Source: Mactromeris polynyma
Taxonomy: Eukaryota > Mollusca > Bivalvia > Venerida > Mactridae
NCBI GenBank assembly: GCA_032209605.1
Contig: JASFXZ010000014.1
Location: forward strand, 2,872,912-2,936,911
Length of the DNA: 64,000 bases
Direction: 5' to 3'
The translations under genes and the position numbers were made by a program. The number at the start of each line of letters is the position of its first letter. Position 1 is the stretch's first letter. Below, in pieces: positions 46,946-60,200 of the stretch. Below the pieces are notes generated by a model. That model saw only the letters and a program-made list of their open reading frames with translations, did no database searches and was not told the DNA's origin.

Positions 46946-47202
46946 CTCCTTTTTCCATGTCAAACTGTTTTATTACAGAGACTTGCGCGACCCAACGAAT
47001 TACCAGACAGCAATACTGATAATAGCAATATGTCTAAGAGATTTACGGATCGTTTGTAATGGCAGATTAAAAACAAACAGTTTGCAAGTACCGCATTAGA
47101 TCCACAGACTGATAAAGAATTGTATGTTTCTCTACAAACCACGACACATTATGCAGGATTTGATTGAATAGAAAGTCTTGATAGAAAACTGCAGGAACAA
47201 CA

Positions 47203-47384
47203 TACAGTCGGACCCCGGTCATACGAATTCATCAGGTCTGAAATTTTATTTCGAATAAAACTTTGTTTCGAATAGCCTATTTCAATTCGACGTGCCAAAG
47301 AAGATACATCGAGACAGGATTTATATTTCAGATGATACCAGGTATCCGGTTAGAAGGATGTCGCATGAAAGACGTCCGACTGCA
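47203..47384. mobile_element. Tigger-like MITE, near complete
   Basis: TACAGTCGGACCCCGGTCAT at the left and GACGTCCGACTGCA at the right, about 180 bp. The interior matches 43265-43425. Confidence 0.78.
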
Positions 47385-47557
47385 TTTTAGTCTACTACTC
47401 CTGTTTAAATGCGGAAATGCTTAAAATATCAAATTTGGCATTGTTTTTCCGATTTTGGGAAATATCAAACATTCGAGGTCGAAAATGTAATTCAATGATA
47501 ATACAAAACATTCACCGTTAAAATTGCAACTATAAAAGCATATAATCGTGGCATAAG

Positions 47558-47739
47558 TACAGTGTAACCATGTTAAAAGGCCACCTCGAATTTATGATCA
47601 CTTCATAAATGAGACCATTATTTTCCAGAACCACCTTCTAATTTTCTTTCATATTTTACTTCGATAATCCGACCACTTCACAACAAAGACCGCTTTTCCT
47701 CAGAATAAATGCTGGTTTTATAATCGTGGTTTCCCTGTA
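47558..47739. mobile_element. Diverged TACAGT-family MITE (A12)
   Basis: TACAGTGTAACCATGTTAAAAG at the left and ATCGTGGTTTCCCTGTA at the right, with TA on both sides. Subtype as in A6 and A11. Confidence 0.75.
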
Positions 47740-48257
47740 CACATGTATACTTATCAAGCAGATATAAATATAAATGTCTCTCAAGATTTAAATTACTAAT
47801 TTGAAAAGATAATTCTGAAGATGTCACAATGTTACACGACCATCTTCAAACACTCGAAACGTTTGGTTTCCAACAGCTGTAAAAATTATAACGTAAACTC
47901 TTGAGGTCCGTTATACTGGTCAACAATACTGACCCGCCATAACTATTTCATCACGTTTCTAAAAGCTATCGGATACGAATGGATTCTGTCGATTTTGATT
48001 GCAGCAAATTATTACATATCTGATTCAAATGAATTGAGCTGTCGCAATAAATCGATGTTAACCTGTTCAAATCACGTTCATCGATTGAGATCACTTTGAT
48101 GTAATGTAGTGACTATTCTCAAAATACAAAATGGCGGGTTAGCTCTTTTGACCAGTATCTTTCAATATTGTTTGCGTCAGACACATTTCAACCTAGGTTT
48201 AGTTGGAGTAATAGTTGAATATTTAAGTTATAATGTTGATCAAATCATCCTTAACAA

Positions 48258-48535
48258 TGAACACTGTCTCGTGCGGCCAAGTGGTTAAGGTATCCAGATT
48301 GGAAGCGGGTAGTCGAATGTTCGAATCCCGGTTGAGGTCCGTTTCCGTATGGTCGGTTGGTGAGGAACCAGCTAGTTACAGAGAGGTTACCATCTGCCTA
48401 TCTACCTGGTGCCTGATATTACTGAAAGGATAAGAATCGGGAAGTAAATGAGCTCAAACAGAAGATGTCGCGTAAGTCAGACACGATTGACTCTTTAAAT
48501 AGGGGTGACACTATAATAAACAAACACTCGACGTT
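48258..48535 (+). mobile_element. tRNA-derived SINE, full-length copy
   Basis: Head GCGGCCAAGTGGTTAAGG (A box of class II type) and GTTCGAATCCCGG (B box). The body continues through GATAAGAATCGGGAAGTAAATG to CTTTAAATAGGGGTGACACT and an ATAATAAACAAA tail. AACACT on both sides may be a short target duplication. It serves as reference for the split copy at 4818-6415. Confidence 0.82.
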
Positions 48536-50500
48536 TTATAGAGGTATTGATGCTTAAGGCATTAGTCAGTAAGCACTACGAACATTTACAGAGCTCTCTC
48601 ATTACGCTGGGGTTTAATACAAACTGAATTACTAGATGTAGCTTAAGGGAAAATTCAAACGAGTTGTAGTCGTTAGACAACAATGATTTAAATTCAAGAC
48701 GATGTTAGATAGCAACTTTGATTAGGAACTACATTCCCTCAAAACTTAGTGAGTCAACTATTTCAAATTTGTGTAATTAACTGTAAAGACTGCGGGTCAA
48801 ATGTTTAATCATCTTCAATTTGAATCGAATGTGATATAAGTGTGATATTACAAATATTATTAATCACGCTCGCTGATCAGTTCCTGGGTTGCTAAGCAAT
48901 ATTTGCGCCTGAGGCGGTATTCGTACCGATGCTCTTCGTACCGGGAGTCGGGCACTTAACCCCTCGACACTATATCCATGATTATAAGTGTGAAGCATGA
49001 GCCAATCAGATTGCCTCCTTATGGAACAATGCTTTGACTTTAAACTGCGGGTAAAAAAATCACTTCACAAAGTCGAGGGTTAACAGCGATATCCGTTCAA
49101 CACTCAAAATGTCCGAATTAAAGATTTTTTTTAAAAAGTATAGGGAAATAGAAAATTTACATGTTTAAACCATGGTTAGCGGAAGAATTATCCATGGAAA
49201 AGGTATTTAAATAAAACTTAGTCAACATTTCTACACAAAAGGCCCTGCAATTAGCACACCAACGATCGATATTGTCCGCGGCATAAACACACTAATATTT
49301 CGTGCCCATGTAAACAAAAAAACGACAACATTTGTATTCATGATATGTTCAAGTTCCTATTATGTTATGTTATTGTCTAAAGCATCACCTGTAAGTTTCG
49401 ACGATGCTTTTATGTCCATTGCGCTTAATTCACTAACGTTACATTCGAAAAGAAAAGTACACAGAACAATAATGATCGCTGTTTGAAAACAGATTTAAAC
49501 AAGATGTGACCAAACGACACGGATGCCCCGCTATGGGTTTCTTCAAGCGTTATTGGTCGAAAACCAATTTTGAGTCGAAAAGGGCCATAACTCTTCCCAA
49601 AATGTGTGGACTGTAACCGAAATCGAACTATACCTGATTGCCTTATTCTATGCGTATGTGCCCAATATGAATTAAACCCATCCATCCTTTCAATAGTTAT
49701 TGGTCGGAAAAATATGTTTCGTACGCATGCACGGACGGGTGACAACACTTTACGACCCTTCGACCTTCCTCGAATGTCGGTCGTATCAAAAGTAAATAAT
49801 CAAAAGAAGAATGTAACATTATTTGTTTTAGAAATGACATCTGCCAACAATGCTCGCTGAAATATTTTTCTTGAATCATCTAACCCATACATACATTTAC
49901 CAAGTGATATTCATCATCTATTTTATTACAAAATGTACATTTTCTTTCATCAAAAAGGAATTCTTGTCAGTTTATGCAATCTTCCTGATGGTGTGCAGAC
50001 GTGCCGTAATTGCTTAATGATTTCTGTGTTTTGATTTATGTCAGCCGTCAAAACGTGTTTCTGAATGGAAATCGACACACAATTCTCGGTTAATGTGTCA
50101 TGAAAGCTTCACCTAAAGATGAATAGACTAAAATAGGGATTAAAAACCTTGTATGACAAGTGTTGTGTCGGGTTTCATTAATCAATTTGGGACCAAACCA
50201 GTGACAATAATTATGTCACGGACCAAAGTAACGACAGTTATCATATAAACATATGTATCAATGGTTTGCGATACTAAGGCGATTTATCAAACATTACATT
50301 TTTCAAGGTATGCTTATTTTCAGACAAATTCGTCTTATGGGGAATGATTTAAATGTGTTGTGCTGATTCGTATTTCCACCGATCTTATCTGAAGTCGAAG
50401 CATATCGACTTATGCTGACCATCGTTTGGATACACAGTTGCTTTTTCTAGAACATGACGATTTTGTCCGACTGAAATAATCTAGATACAACTTATACATT
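48536..50500. other. Region with weak repeats only
   Basis: A possible MITE at 48956-49083 is bounded by TTAACCCCTCGAC and GTCGAGGGTTAA. The 49500-49770 segment (AAAAGGGCCATAACTC, GCACGGACGGGTGACAAC) resembles dispersed repeats I have met in bivalve genomes, but that is memory, not a test. No gene. Confidence 0.4.
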
Positions 50501-50501
50501 T

Positions 50502-50637
50502 ACTGGTCTTTTTATTGAGGTAGTCTTAATATTGAGGTTGAATACAGAGCAAAACAGTGAAAATAGACTTGAAAATTTAGTTCTTAATTTTGAAGTGGTC
50601 TTATTATCGAGATGGTCTTTAAGTGAGGTTTTACTGT
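50502..50637. mobile_element. TACAGTAAAACCTC-family MITE, right part (A13)
   Basis: TTATTGAGGTAGTCTTAATA, then GACTTGAAAATTTAG, ending GTGAGGTTTTACTG. Confidence 0.8.
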
Positions 50638-51541
50638 TAGTGTTTCGAAATAGGGACAGTATTCTGTTTTACACATAATCTTACTAAGAGTAGAAGTTTA
50701 CCGTGTAGACTTGCACTTTATATCAAAATTCGTCCAATTTTGCTAAGAAACCGCGCTGTAGTATTCTAATGTTGTCAGGTTTCTGTAACAATAAGATGTA
50801 AATCCACTCGTGGACGGATTCCTTTTAACGTATAAAACGATAGATGAATGATTTTGATAAGGGGTCAAAGCTATGGCAAAATGGTTATCTGAGTATCCTT
50901 GCCGAGCGAAATTAATGTTTTCTGAAAATAAATGTATCGGAAAAAACATGAATAGCTTATCACTCCATCCAGTCATATAAAAACGGTCATTTTCTGTTTA
51001 TGCCCCGCGTGTGATATTATCTAACGGGACTATTTTTTTCAGACGCGTAAGAATTTTAGTGAAAAGTAACACGCACGCACAATTTCGATGAACTAAACTT
51101 GTTGTGGGTTTTATTTGGCAAATAATGTTTTAATTCCATAAGAAGACGGATGTAAATAATTTAGAATTAACATTTAGTTAATCCTGTGATTTAAACGGTG
51201 AGTGATTATTACGTATTTTTTAAATAATCCCCAACACTGTTTTACCAGAAATAAAAAAAAAATGTTTTCAGGACATCTTTCTCGAATATGTTGACTATAA
51301 TTTGGTAGATATTGAATAAGATAATTAAAATACAAATATGTGTTTTGAAAGATACATTAAATATACATGTATGTGTTCAAATTTAATGGGAATTTTATTA
51401 AAAATTTACCTTAGTGTTGTGCTGAATAAATAATAAAAGCCACTGATAATTATCGATCAATTTCAAGAAACAAATCGTATCCCATACTAAAAAAATGTGT
51501 ATGAAAATTTAAAAAATAGAACTAAGTTGCCTTTTTTTAAA
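50638..51541. other. Spacer, no feature recognised
   Basis: AT-rich sequence without arrays or convincing frames. Confidence 0.35.
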
Positions 51542-51810
51542 TACAGTAAAACCTCAATAATAAGATATTGAAGTTTATTTAACATCAAAACAGTGAAAAC
51601 AGACTTGAAGATTGTGCTCTTAATTCTGAGGTGGTCTTAATTCTGAGGTGGTCTTAATTTTGAGGTGGTCTTAATTCTGAGGTGGTCTTAATATTGAGGT
51701 GGTCTTAATATTGAGGTGGTCTTAATTCTGAGGTGGTCTTAATATTGATGTGGTCTTAATTCTGAGGTGGTCTTAATATTGAGGTGATCTTTAAGTGATT
51801 CTTTACTATA
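51542..51810. repeat. TACAGTAAAACCTC MITE with a small 17-bp array (A14)
   Basis: TACAGTAAAACCTCAATAAT at the left and GTGATTCTTTACTATA at the right. Between them the right terminal unit AGGTGGTCTTAATTCTG or its ATATTG variant is repeated about ten times. Confidence 0.88.
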
Positions 51811-52192
51811 TAGTTCAAGAAATAAAAACCAGGTCGCGATTTCCAATTTGTCATATAATGAAGCAAACTTAGTGGGATCATATACTTTTTTGTACTTACT
51901 TATTAATTATTTACAACAATTCTTACCGAAATTAGGGGGCGCAACTTGACTGAATAAGATACGAATAAGGGACATTTGGGCATTATTTGGAACTTAAAAT
52001 GGTACAAATTGTCTTTTATTCATCTTAAACTTCAGAAATAAGCCGCCAAAAATCTGATAAAAAGGGTAACAATCATTTTAGTCCCTAACATGTTTTGTTC
52101 ATAAATAGTCCTAAAAAAAGGGTCCAGAAACTCTACTTGCATGATCCAAGCCTCGATGATATAGGGTAAAATGTTATACAGGAATACCGTAA

Positions 52193-52348
52193 TACAGTAA
52201 ACCTTCACATAAAACCAGATGAGATCACAAGTTCAAGTCTATTATACTGTTTTGCTCTTTATTCAACCTCAATATTACGACCATCTCAATAAGGAGACCA
52301 GTTTTCAAAGATCCCAATGGTGGTTTTATTATTGAGGTTTTACTCTAT
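52193..52348. mobile_element. TACAGTAAAACCTC-family MITE (A15)
   Basis: TACAGTAAACCTTCACATAA at the left and ATTGAGGTTTTACTCTA at the right. The middle GCTCTTTATTCAACCTCAAT is intact. Confidence 0.82.
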
Positions 52349-52539
52349 TTAAGTTATATCACTGTTCTTATTTAAAACTATGTTATAGTTGCAACAAGCT
52401 GCGTCAGCGCCGAGTAAGATTTAGTTCCGGAGTTTTACCGATCAAAATCTATATTAAGTATATACATGTATGCTGTTCTTTTTCGACCTCAATGGCGAGT
52501 GTAGGACAAAATCCCCTCCGGCCAAATTCCCCTTCGCTC

Positions 52540-53650
52540 ATTTGTACAAGGTGGACAAAATACCCTTCGTGAATTTTACAAGTAGGACAAATACCCTTCA
52601 TGAATTTTATAAGTAGGACAAATACCCTTCATGAATTTTACTAGTAGGACATAACACCCTTCATGAATTTTACAAGTAGGACATAACACCCTTCGTGAAT
52701 TTTACAAGTAGGACAAATACCCTTCATGAATTTTACAAGTAGGACATAACACCCTTCGTGAATTTTACAAGTAGGACAAATACCCTTCATGAATTTTACA
52801 AGTAGGACATAACACCCTTCATGAATTTTACTAGTAGGACATAACACCCTTCATGAATTTTACAAGTAGGACATAACACCCTTCATGAATTTTACAAGTA
52901 GGACAAATACCCTTCATGAATTTTACAAGTAGGACAAATACCCTTCATGAATTTTACAAGTAGGACAAATACCCTTCATGAATTTTACTAGTAGGACATA
53001 TACCCTTCATGAATTTTACAAGTAGGACAAATACCCTTCATGAATTTTACAAGTAGGACAAATACCCTTCATGAATTTTACTAGTAGGACAAATACCCTT
53101 CATGAATTTTACTAGTAGGACAAATACCCTTCATGAATTTTACAAGTAAGACAAATACCCTTCATGAATTTTACTAGTAGGACAAATACCCTTCATGAAT
53201 TTTACTAGTAGGACAAATACCCTTCATGAATTTTACAAGTAGGACAAATACCTTTCATGAATTTTACTAGTAGGACAAATACCCTTCATGAATTTTACTA
53301 GTAGGACAAATACCCTTCATGAATTTTACAAGTAGGACAAATACCCTTCATGAATTTTACTAGTAGGACATATACCCTTCATGAATTTTACAAGTAGGAC
53401 AAATACCCTTCATGAATTTTACAAGTAGGACAAATACCCTTCATGAATTTTACTAGTAGGACAAATACCCTTCATGAATTTTACTAGTAGGACAAATACC
53501 CTTCATGAATTTTACTAGTAGGACAAATACCCTTCATGAATTTTACTAGTAGGACATATACCCTTCATGAATTTTACAAGTAGGACAAATACCCTTCATG
53601 AATTTTACTAGTAGGACAAATACCCTTCATGGATTTTACAAGTAGGAAAA
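52540..53650. repeat. 31/32-bp array, about 35 copies
   Basis: Unit TTCATGAATTTTACAAGTAG plus GACAAATACCC (or GACATAACACCC). ACAAGTAG and ACTAGTAG variants alternate in blocks, and a block of about 400 bp recurs (near 52900 and 53310), suggesting nested duplication. Confidence 0.95.
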
Positions 53651-53940
53651 CCCTCTGATGCACAGCCTGCACTTAAGTGACAGACAAGAGGATTTATATT
53701 TATTTTCAAGATAATTAATTAGTGTCAAGTGTGTTGTGAAATAAGGATACAACTGCTGCCTTGTCCGCCCCATTTCCTACTTCAGTATTGGGATACAACT
53801 CATCAAGTATAATTACAAGGAACATATGGCAAATTAAAAAAAACGATTCATCACAATCATATCAAAAAGAAAATGTAAAAAGTCAACAAGATAAAGCGAG
53901 CTTAAATACATAAACTCGGAAAAGTAAAAATAAAAGCACT

Positions 53941-54415
53941 GTGACGCCGTATACAGCTTACGCCGGATACAGCTTACGCCGGATACAGCTTGCGCCGGAT
54001 ATAGCTTACGCCGGATACAGCTTACGCCGGATACAGCTTACGCCGGATACAGCTTACGCCGGATACAGCTTACGCTTACGTTGTCAACCAAAGTATACAG
54101 CTCACACGTAAGCTATATACGTTGTCAACCAAAGTATACAGCTCACACGTAAGCTATATACGTTGTCAACCAAAGTATACAGCTCACACGTAAGCTATAT
54201 ACGTTGTCAACCAAAGTATACAGCTCACACGTAAGCTATATACGTTGTCAACCAAAGTATACAGCTCACACGTAAGCTATATACGTTGTCAACCAAAGTA
54301 TACAGCTCACACGTAAGCTATATACGTTGTCAACCAAAGTATACAGCTCACACGTAAGCTATATACGTTGTCAACCAAAGTATACAGCTCACACGTAAGC
54401 TATATACGGCGTCAC
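53941..54415. mobile_element. Inverted-repeat element made of two arrays (16 bp and 41 bp)
   Basis: Ends are GTGACGCCGTATACAGCTTACG and, on the complement, GTGACGCCGTATATAGCTTACG (one mismatch in 22). Inside the left end are about eight copies of GGATACAGCTTACGCC; the rest is eight copies of the 41-bp unit GTTGTCAACCAAAGTATACA plus GCTCACACGTAAGCTATATAC. Both units contain the terminal motif, so both grew from the end sequence. Confidence 0.9.
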
Positions 54416-54519
54416 AAAGCACCATAATATCAGTACGGAAGTGTAGACGACAATCGTCCGTGAATGCGTAAAAGGTCGCAAGTCGCTAGGTTAGCTAGCA
54501 GTTTAATCGATTTAAACCC

Positions 54520-54920
54520 CAGTATTTTTACTGTCAGTTCCAATGCTGTAATTCACTGCATGGTTATTATTTCTTTTTGTGTTTTGAATGTATGTTATAT
54601 TTCCCTTTCCCATGTGCAATTCTTTCACTGTATATAGTGTTCCGGTTATTTTCTACCCAGTTTCGGCCTATTGTTGCCAGCTGTCTTGTCCTGTCCTGTG
54701 ATCTTTTCCATCCATTAATCCCCCCCACTGTTTGTCCTCTTTGATTCTCCTAGTCATTCTTTATGGTCTGCCAGGCCATTCCGTGTGTCTCTGTTCCCTA
54801 ACGTATGTGCCCTTTAACCTCATCAAGTGCCTTTTGTTTTATGGATTGTGGTTTTCTCGGATGTCTGTGTGGGGAGGCACTGTCTTATATATTGCTTCTC
54901 TTTTAAACTGTACTTAACTT
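54520..54920. repeat. Dispersed repeat, copy of 18985-19400
   Basis: GGTTATTATTTC, CCATTAATCCCCCCC and TGTGTGGGGAGGCACTGTC are in the same order as in the first copy. Confidence 0.65.
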
Positions 54921-55530
54921 GTTGGTATTCCTCGAGTGCGATGCTGTTTTAATACACGGATGCAAAATGACACAAAATCAATGAGATTATTACTTCAATT
55001 ACGACTGAAATTGACTTGTTGAGAAAGAAAAATGTATTAAAAAACGGAAGGGATAAGGATGGGCGCATTTTCAATTAACTTTATACTTAATTAATTGCCA
55101 AAAAGACAATTTTACTATTAGGGAAGTTTGTAAAATATCGCACTTGCCATGCGTATGTTGAGCAAACTATTAGCATGAAATATATAATGAATTAGGCCAT
55201 AACATGTATATTGCTTTGTTTATCATCTTCTTGAATGCGATATTTAAAGTGTCTATTTCAATACGTGTTTTCTCATTTCAACAGGCGTCGCATTCATCAG
55301 TTTGTGCTCAGTGTTATTCAATGACAGCAACGTTTCTTCGAAGAAAGTTTAGAGTTATTTATTTCATTGATTGCAAATTATGTCAAACTGAGCAGACAAA
55401 AAATATTTTCGTCCAATAATGTAACTCCTAACCAAATACGTACAAATAGCACATACATTGATTACAGAACAGAACAGAACATTTATTGTAATTATTTATA
55501 AACATACATTTTAAGTCCAAATATATAACA
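54921..55530. other. Spacer, no gene recognised
   Basis: Open frame at 55204-55419 has no family motif. Confidence 0.35.
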
Positions 55531-55531
55531 A

Positions 55532-55764
55532 ATACACAACACAACACAACACAACACAACACAACACAACACAACACAACACAACACAACACAACACAAC
55601 ACAACACAACACAACACAACACAACACAACACAACACAACACAACACAACACAACACAACACAACACAACACAACACAACACAACACAACACAACACAAC
55701 ACAACACAACACAACACAACACAACACAACACAACACAACACAACACAACACAACACAACACAA
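55532..55764. repeat. (ACAAC)n pentanucleotide microsatellite
   Basis: About 46 uninterrupted copies of the 5-mer. All three - strand frames read as Cys/Val/Leu repeats and are not genes. Confidence 0.98.
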
Positions 55765-56260
55765 ACATATATTTACCATTTACATTCTAAGTTTCTTATC
55801 AATACAAATATAAATCCCAGGTCAATTTGATCAACACCAAATATTGTTTATAGTTATGTTAAATATAAAATTATTATTAGGAGTATGAGATTAAATAGGA
55901 ATTTAAAAGCAACGTTATTTACGAAGCTATTTCTCAACATCAATGCCTTTTGTTATAAATGGCTAACGGAATTAGAACATTTTTATCCTGACTTTTCATT
56001 AGATGAATAAATGTCAACAAGTTTAGTCTCAAATAAAGATATTGATCAATGTATTGTTTCCTTAATGTATTATACAGCGGACAGCTGATTATAAAATGAT
56101 ATTCATCTTCAATATCTCTAGTACATGTATCACCAAAATAAGGTTATACCGCTTTAAGATTATTTTTATCGAATCGGAAGCTGTAGTATTGTGAAGTGGG
56201 CTTGTTTGTTACCTATTATTTATCACCACCCGAATTCATTGTTTCAGCCTGTTAGGAACA
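55765..56260. other. AT-rich spacer
   Basis: Nothing recognised. Confidence 0.35.
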
Positions 56261-56264
56261 AATT

Positions 56265-56475
56265 AGTCCCGCCCGATTATCTCCGTGTGTAGAGCAATCG
56301 ATTGTCAGTCGGGCATATAGTATGTTCAATACCCGGGGGAGACATTTTCTTTTTTAAATTGACAAAAGATATTACATCCTAAGTCATTTTCCTTCACCTC
56401 TTATTAAGTTAAGTTGTCAGCTGCTACCGGAAGAACATGTTAGTACTGGTTGGTAACCCAAGATCACTGCTATGA
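56265..56475 (+). mobile_element. tRNA-derived SINE, diverged
   Basis: GTGTGTAGAGCAATCGATTG and TGTTCAATACCCGGG are decayed A and B boxes. The body has GTTGTCAGCTGCTACCGGAAG and TTAGTACTGGTTGGTAA, as in 38685-38960. Confidence 0.68.
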
Positions 56476-57290
56476 TCACCAGATCGCCGTACATTACAGA
56501 CATTCTGGTGCAATTTTCAAAACAAATTAGATACAGATAAAAAGTGGATGAATTTTTTTGGAAGATCAAATATTAAAAATCAAGACGTAAGTATTTTAAC
56601 TCTTATAAGAGTAAAAAACAAAGGCGCTGCAGTCATATATCTATGCAATTGCATTATGACAATTTTTTTAAACACACCGCACAAAATCTGCTTTGTCAAA
56701 CCATTATTAGACAAACAGACGCGAATGGTGTTTACAACGTTGTAGTCATAAATACTTAGTAATTCTAAGTTCATTTTAAAATACATAGAATAATAAATAA
56801 TTCATTACTGCGATTCCATTTTTTCTTCAGCAAAAAGTAAAAAAGTATAACCTCTATCATTGTTCAATGCCAGACAGTTTTATGGAATTAGTTTTTATCA
56901 GAAAAAAACACACGTCTCATTTGTCACAACATTAATCAGTATGCTAATTACATAACGAAATTAATGTCAATGGTTGAAACGAGAGATTGAATTTCATGAT
57001 GTATTAATTAGCGTGCCAGTGATTAGGTTATCTCTATTTTCAAATGTCTTGCAACGCAGTAACCTTTCTGACTCATTCGATTTTTTTCACCAGAACCCGA
57101 AGGAATGAAATGCCGAATCATTTAAAAAAAAAATACGATTTTCAAGGTTCAAGAATGCTTTGATAGTATAAATAACTTATTATCAAGGTGATACATTACA
57201 TAAACGGCCAGGATATATACAGACATCGACTATGTAACAAAAAAACAAATTTCACCAACAATGACACCAGGATACTGCAGCATATTCTGA
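56476..57290. other. AT-rich flank of the satellite
   Basis: Open frames on both strands at 56548-56786 overlap each other and match nothing I know. Confidence 0.35.
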
Positions 57291-57293
57291 ACA

Positions 57294-60200
57294 TTCAATG
57301 GTAACGTTAAACACAGCAATAAATATAAAACCTTGAATGGTAACGTCAAACACAGCAATAAATATAAAACCTTGAATGGTAACGTCAAACACAGCAATAA
57401 ATATAAAACCTTGAATGGTAACGTTAAACACTGCAATAAATATAAAACCTTCAATGGTAACGTTAAACACTGCAATAAATATAAAACCTTGAATGGTAAC
57501 GTTAAACACTGCAATAAATATAAAACCTTCAATGGTAACGTCAAACACAGCAACAAATATAAAACCTTCAATGGTAACGTCAAACACAGCAATAAATATA
57601 AAACCTTCAATGGTAACGTCAAACACAGCAATAAATATAAAACCTTGAATGGTTACGTTAAACACTGCAATAAATATAAAACCTTCAATGGTAACGTTAA
57701 ACACTGCAATAAATATAAAACCTTGAATGGTTACGTTAAACACAGCAATAAATATAAAACCTTCAATGGTAACGTTAAACACTGCAATAAATATAAAACC
57801 TTCAATGGTAACGTCAAACACAGCAATAAATATAAAACCTTGAATGGTAACGTTAAACTCTGCAACAAATATAAAACCTTGAATGGTAACGTTAAACACT
57901 GCAACAAATATAAAACCTTGAATGGTAACGTCAAACACAGCAATAAATATAAAACCTTGAATGGTAACGTCAAACACAGCAATAAATATAAAACCTTGAA
58001 TGGTAACGTTAAACACTGCAATAAATATAAAACCTTCAATGGTAACGTCAAACACAGCAATAAATATAAAACCTTGAATGGTAACGTTAAACACTGCAAT
58101 AAATATAAAACCTTGAATGGTAACGTCAAACACAGCAACAAATATAAAACCTTGAATGGTAACGTCAAACACAGCAACAAATATAAAACCTTCAATGGTA
58201 ACGTCAAACACAGCAATAAATATAAAACTATCAATGGTAACGTCAAACACAGCAACAAATATAAAACCTTCAATGGTAACGTCAAACACAGCAATAAATA
58301 TAAAACCTTCAATGGTAACGTCAAACACAGCAACAAATATAAAACCTTGAATGGTAACGTCACACACAGCAACAAATATAAAACCTTGAATGGTAACGTT
58401 AAACACTGCAATAAATATAAAACCTTGAATGGTAACGTTAAACACTGCAACAAATATAAAACCTTCAATGGTAACGTCAAACACAGCAATAAATATAAAA
58501 CCTTCAATGGTAACGTCAAACACTGCAATAAATATAAAACCTTCAATGGTAACGTCAAACACTGCAATAAATATAAAACCTTCAATGGTAACGTTAAACA
58601 CTGCAATACATATAAAACCTTGAATGGTAACGTCAAACACAGCAATAAATATAAAACCTTGAATGTTAACGTCAAACACAGCAATAAATATAAAACCTTG
58701 AATGTTAACGTCAAACACAGCAATAAATATAAAACCTTGAATGTTAACGTCAAACACAGCAATAAATATAAAACCTTGAATGTTAACGTCAAACACAGCA
58801 ATAAATATAAAACCTTGAATGTTAACGTCAAACACAGCAATTAATATAAAACCTTGAATGTTAACGTCAAACACAGCAATAAATATAAAACCTTCAATGG
58901 TAACATATAAAACCTTGAATGTTAACGTCAAACACTGCAATAAATATAAAACCTTCAATGGTAACATATAAAACCTTGAATGTTAACGTCAAACACTGCA
59001 ATAAATATAAAACCTTCAATGGTAACATATAAAACCTTGAATGTTAACGTCAAACACTGCAATAAATATAAAACCTTCAATGGTAACATATAAAACCTTG
59101 AATGGTAACGTCAAACACAGCAATAAATATAAAACCTTCAATGGTAACATATAAAACCTTCAATGGAAACGTCAAACACAGCAATAAATATAAAACTATC
59201 AATGGTAACGTTAAACACTGCAACAAATATAAAACCTTCAATGGTAACGTCAAACACTGCAACAAATATAAAACCTTCAATGGTAACGTTAAACACTGCA
59301 ACAAATATAAAACCTTCAATGGTAACGTCAAACACAGCAATAAATATAAAACCTTCAATGGTAACATATAAAACCTTCAATGGTAACGTCAAACACAGCA
59401 ATAAATATAAAACTATCAATGGTAACGTTAAACACTGCAATAAATATAAAACCTTCAATGGTAACGTCAAACACAGCAATAAATATAAAACCTTCAATGG
59501 TAACATATAAAACCTTCAATGGTAACGTCAAACACAGCAATAAATATAAAACCTTGAATGGTAACGTCAAACACAGCAATAAATATAAAACCTTGAATGT
59601 TAACGTCAAACACAGCAATAAATATAAAACCTTGAATGTTAACGTCAAACACAGCAATAAATATAAAACCTTCAATGGTAACATATAAAACCTTGAATGC
59701 TAACGTCAAACACAGCAATAAATATAAAACCTTCAATGTTAACGTCAAACACAGCAATAAATATAAAACCTTCAATGGTAACATATAAAACCTTGAATGT
59801 TAACGTCAAACACAGCAATAAATATAAAAACTTGAATGGTAACGTCAAACACAGCAATAAATATAAAACCTTCAACGGTAACATATAAAACCTTGAATGG
59901 TAACGTCAAACACAGCAACAAATATAAAACCTTGAATGGTAGCGTCAAACACAGCAATAAATATAAAACCTTCAATGGTAACGTCAACCACAGCAACAAA
60001 TATAAAACATCCAATGGTAACGTCAAACACAGCAACAAATATAAAACTATCAATGGTAACGTCAAACACAGCAATAAATATAAAACCTTCAATGGCAATG
60101 TCAAACACAGCAACAAATATAAAACCTTGAATGGTAACGTCAAACACAGCAACAAATATAAAACCTTCAATGGTAACGTCAAACACAGCAACAAATATAA

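Noticed and set aside
55428..55779. Cys-Val-Leu repeat proteins
   Set aside because: These come from the pentanucleotide microsatellite, open in all - strand frames.
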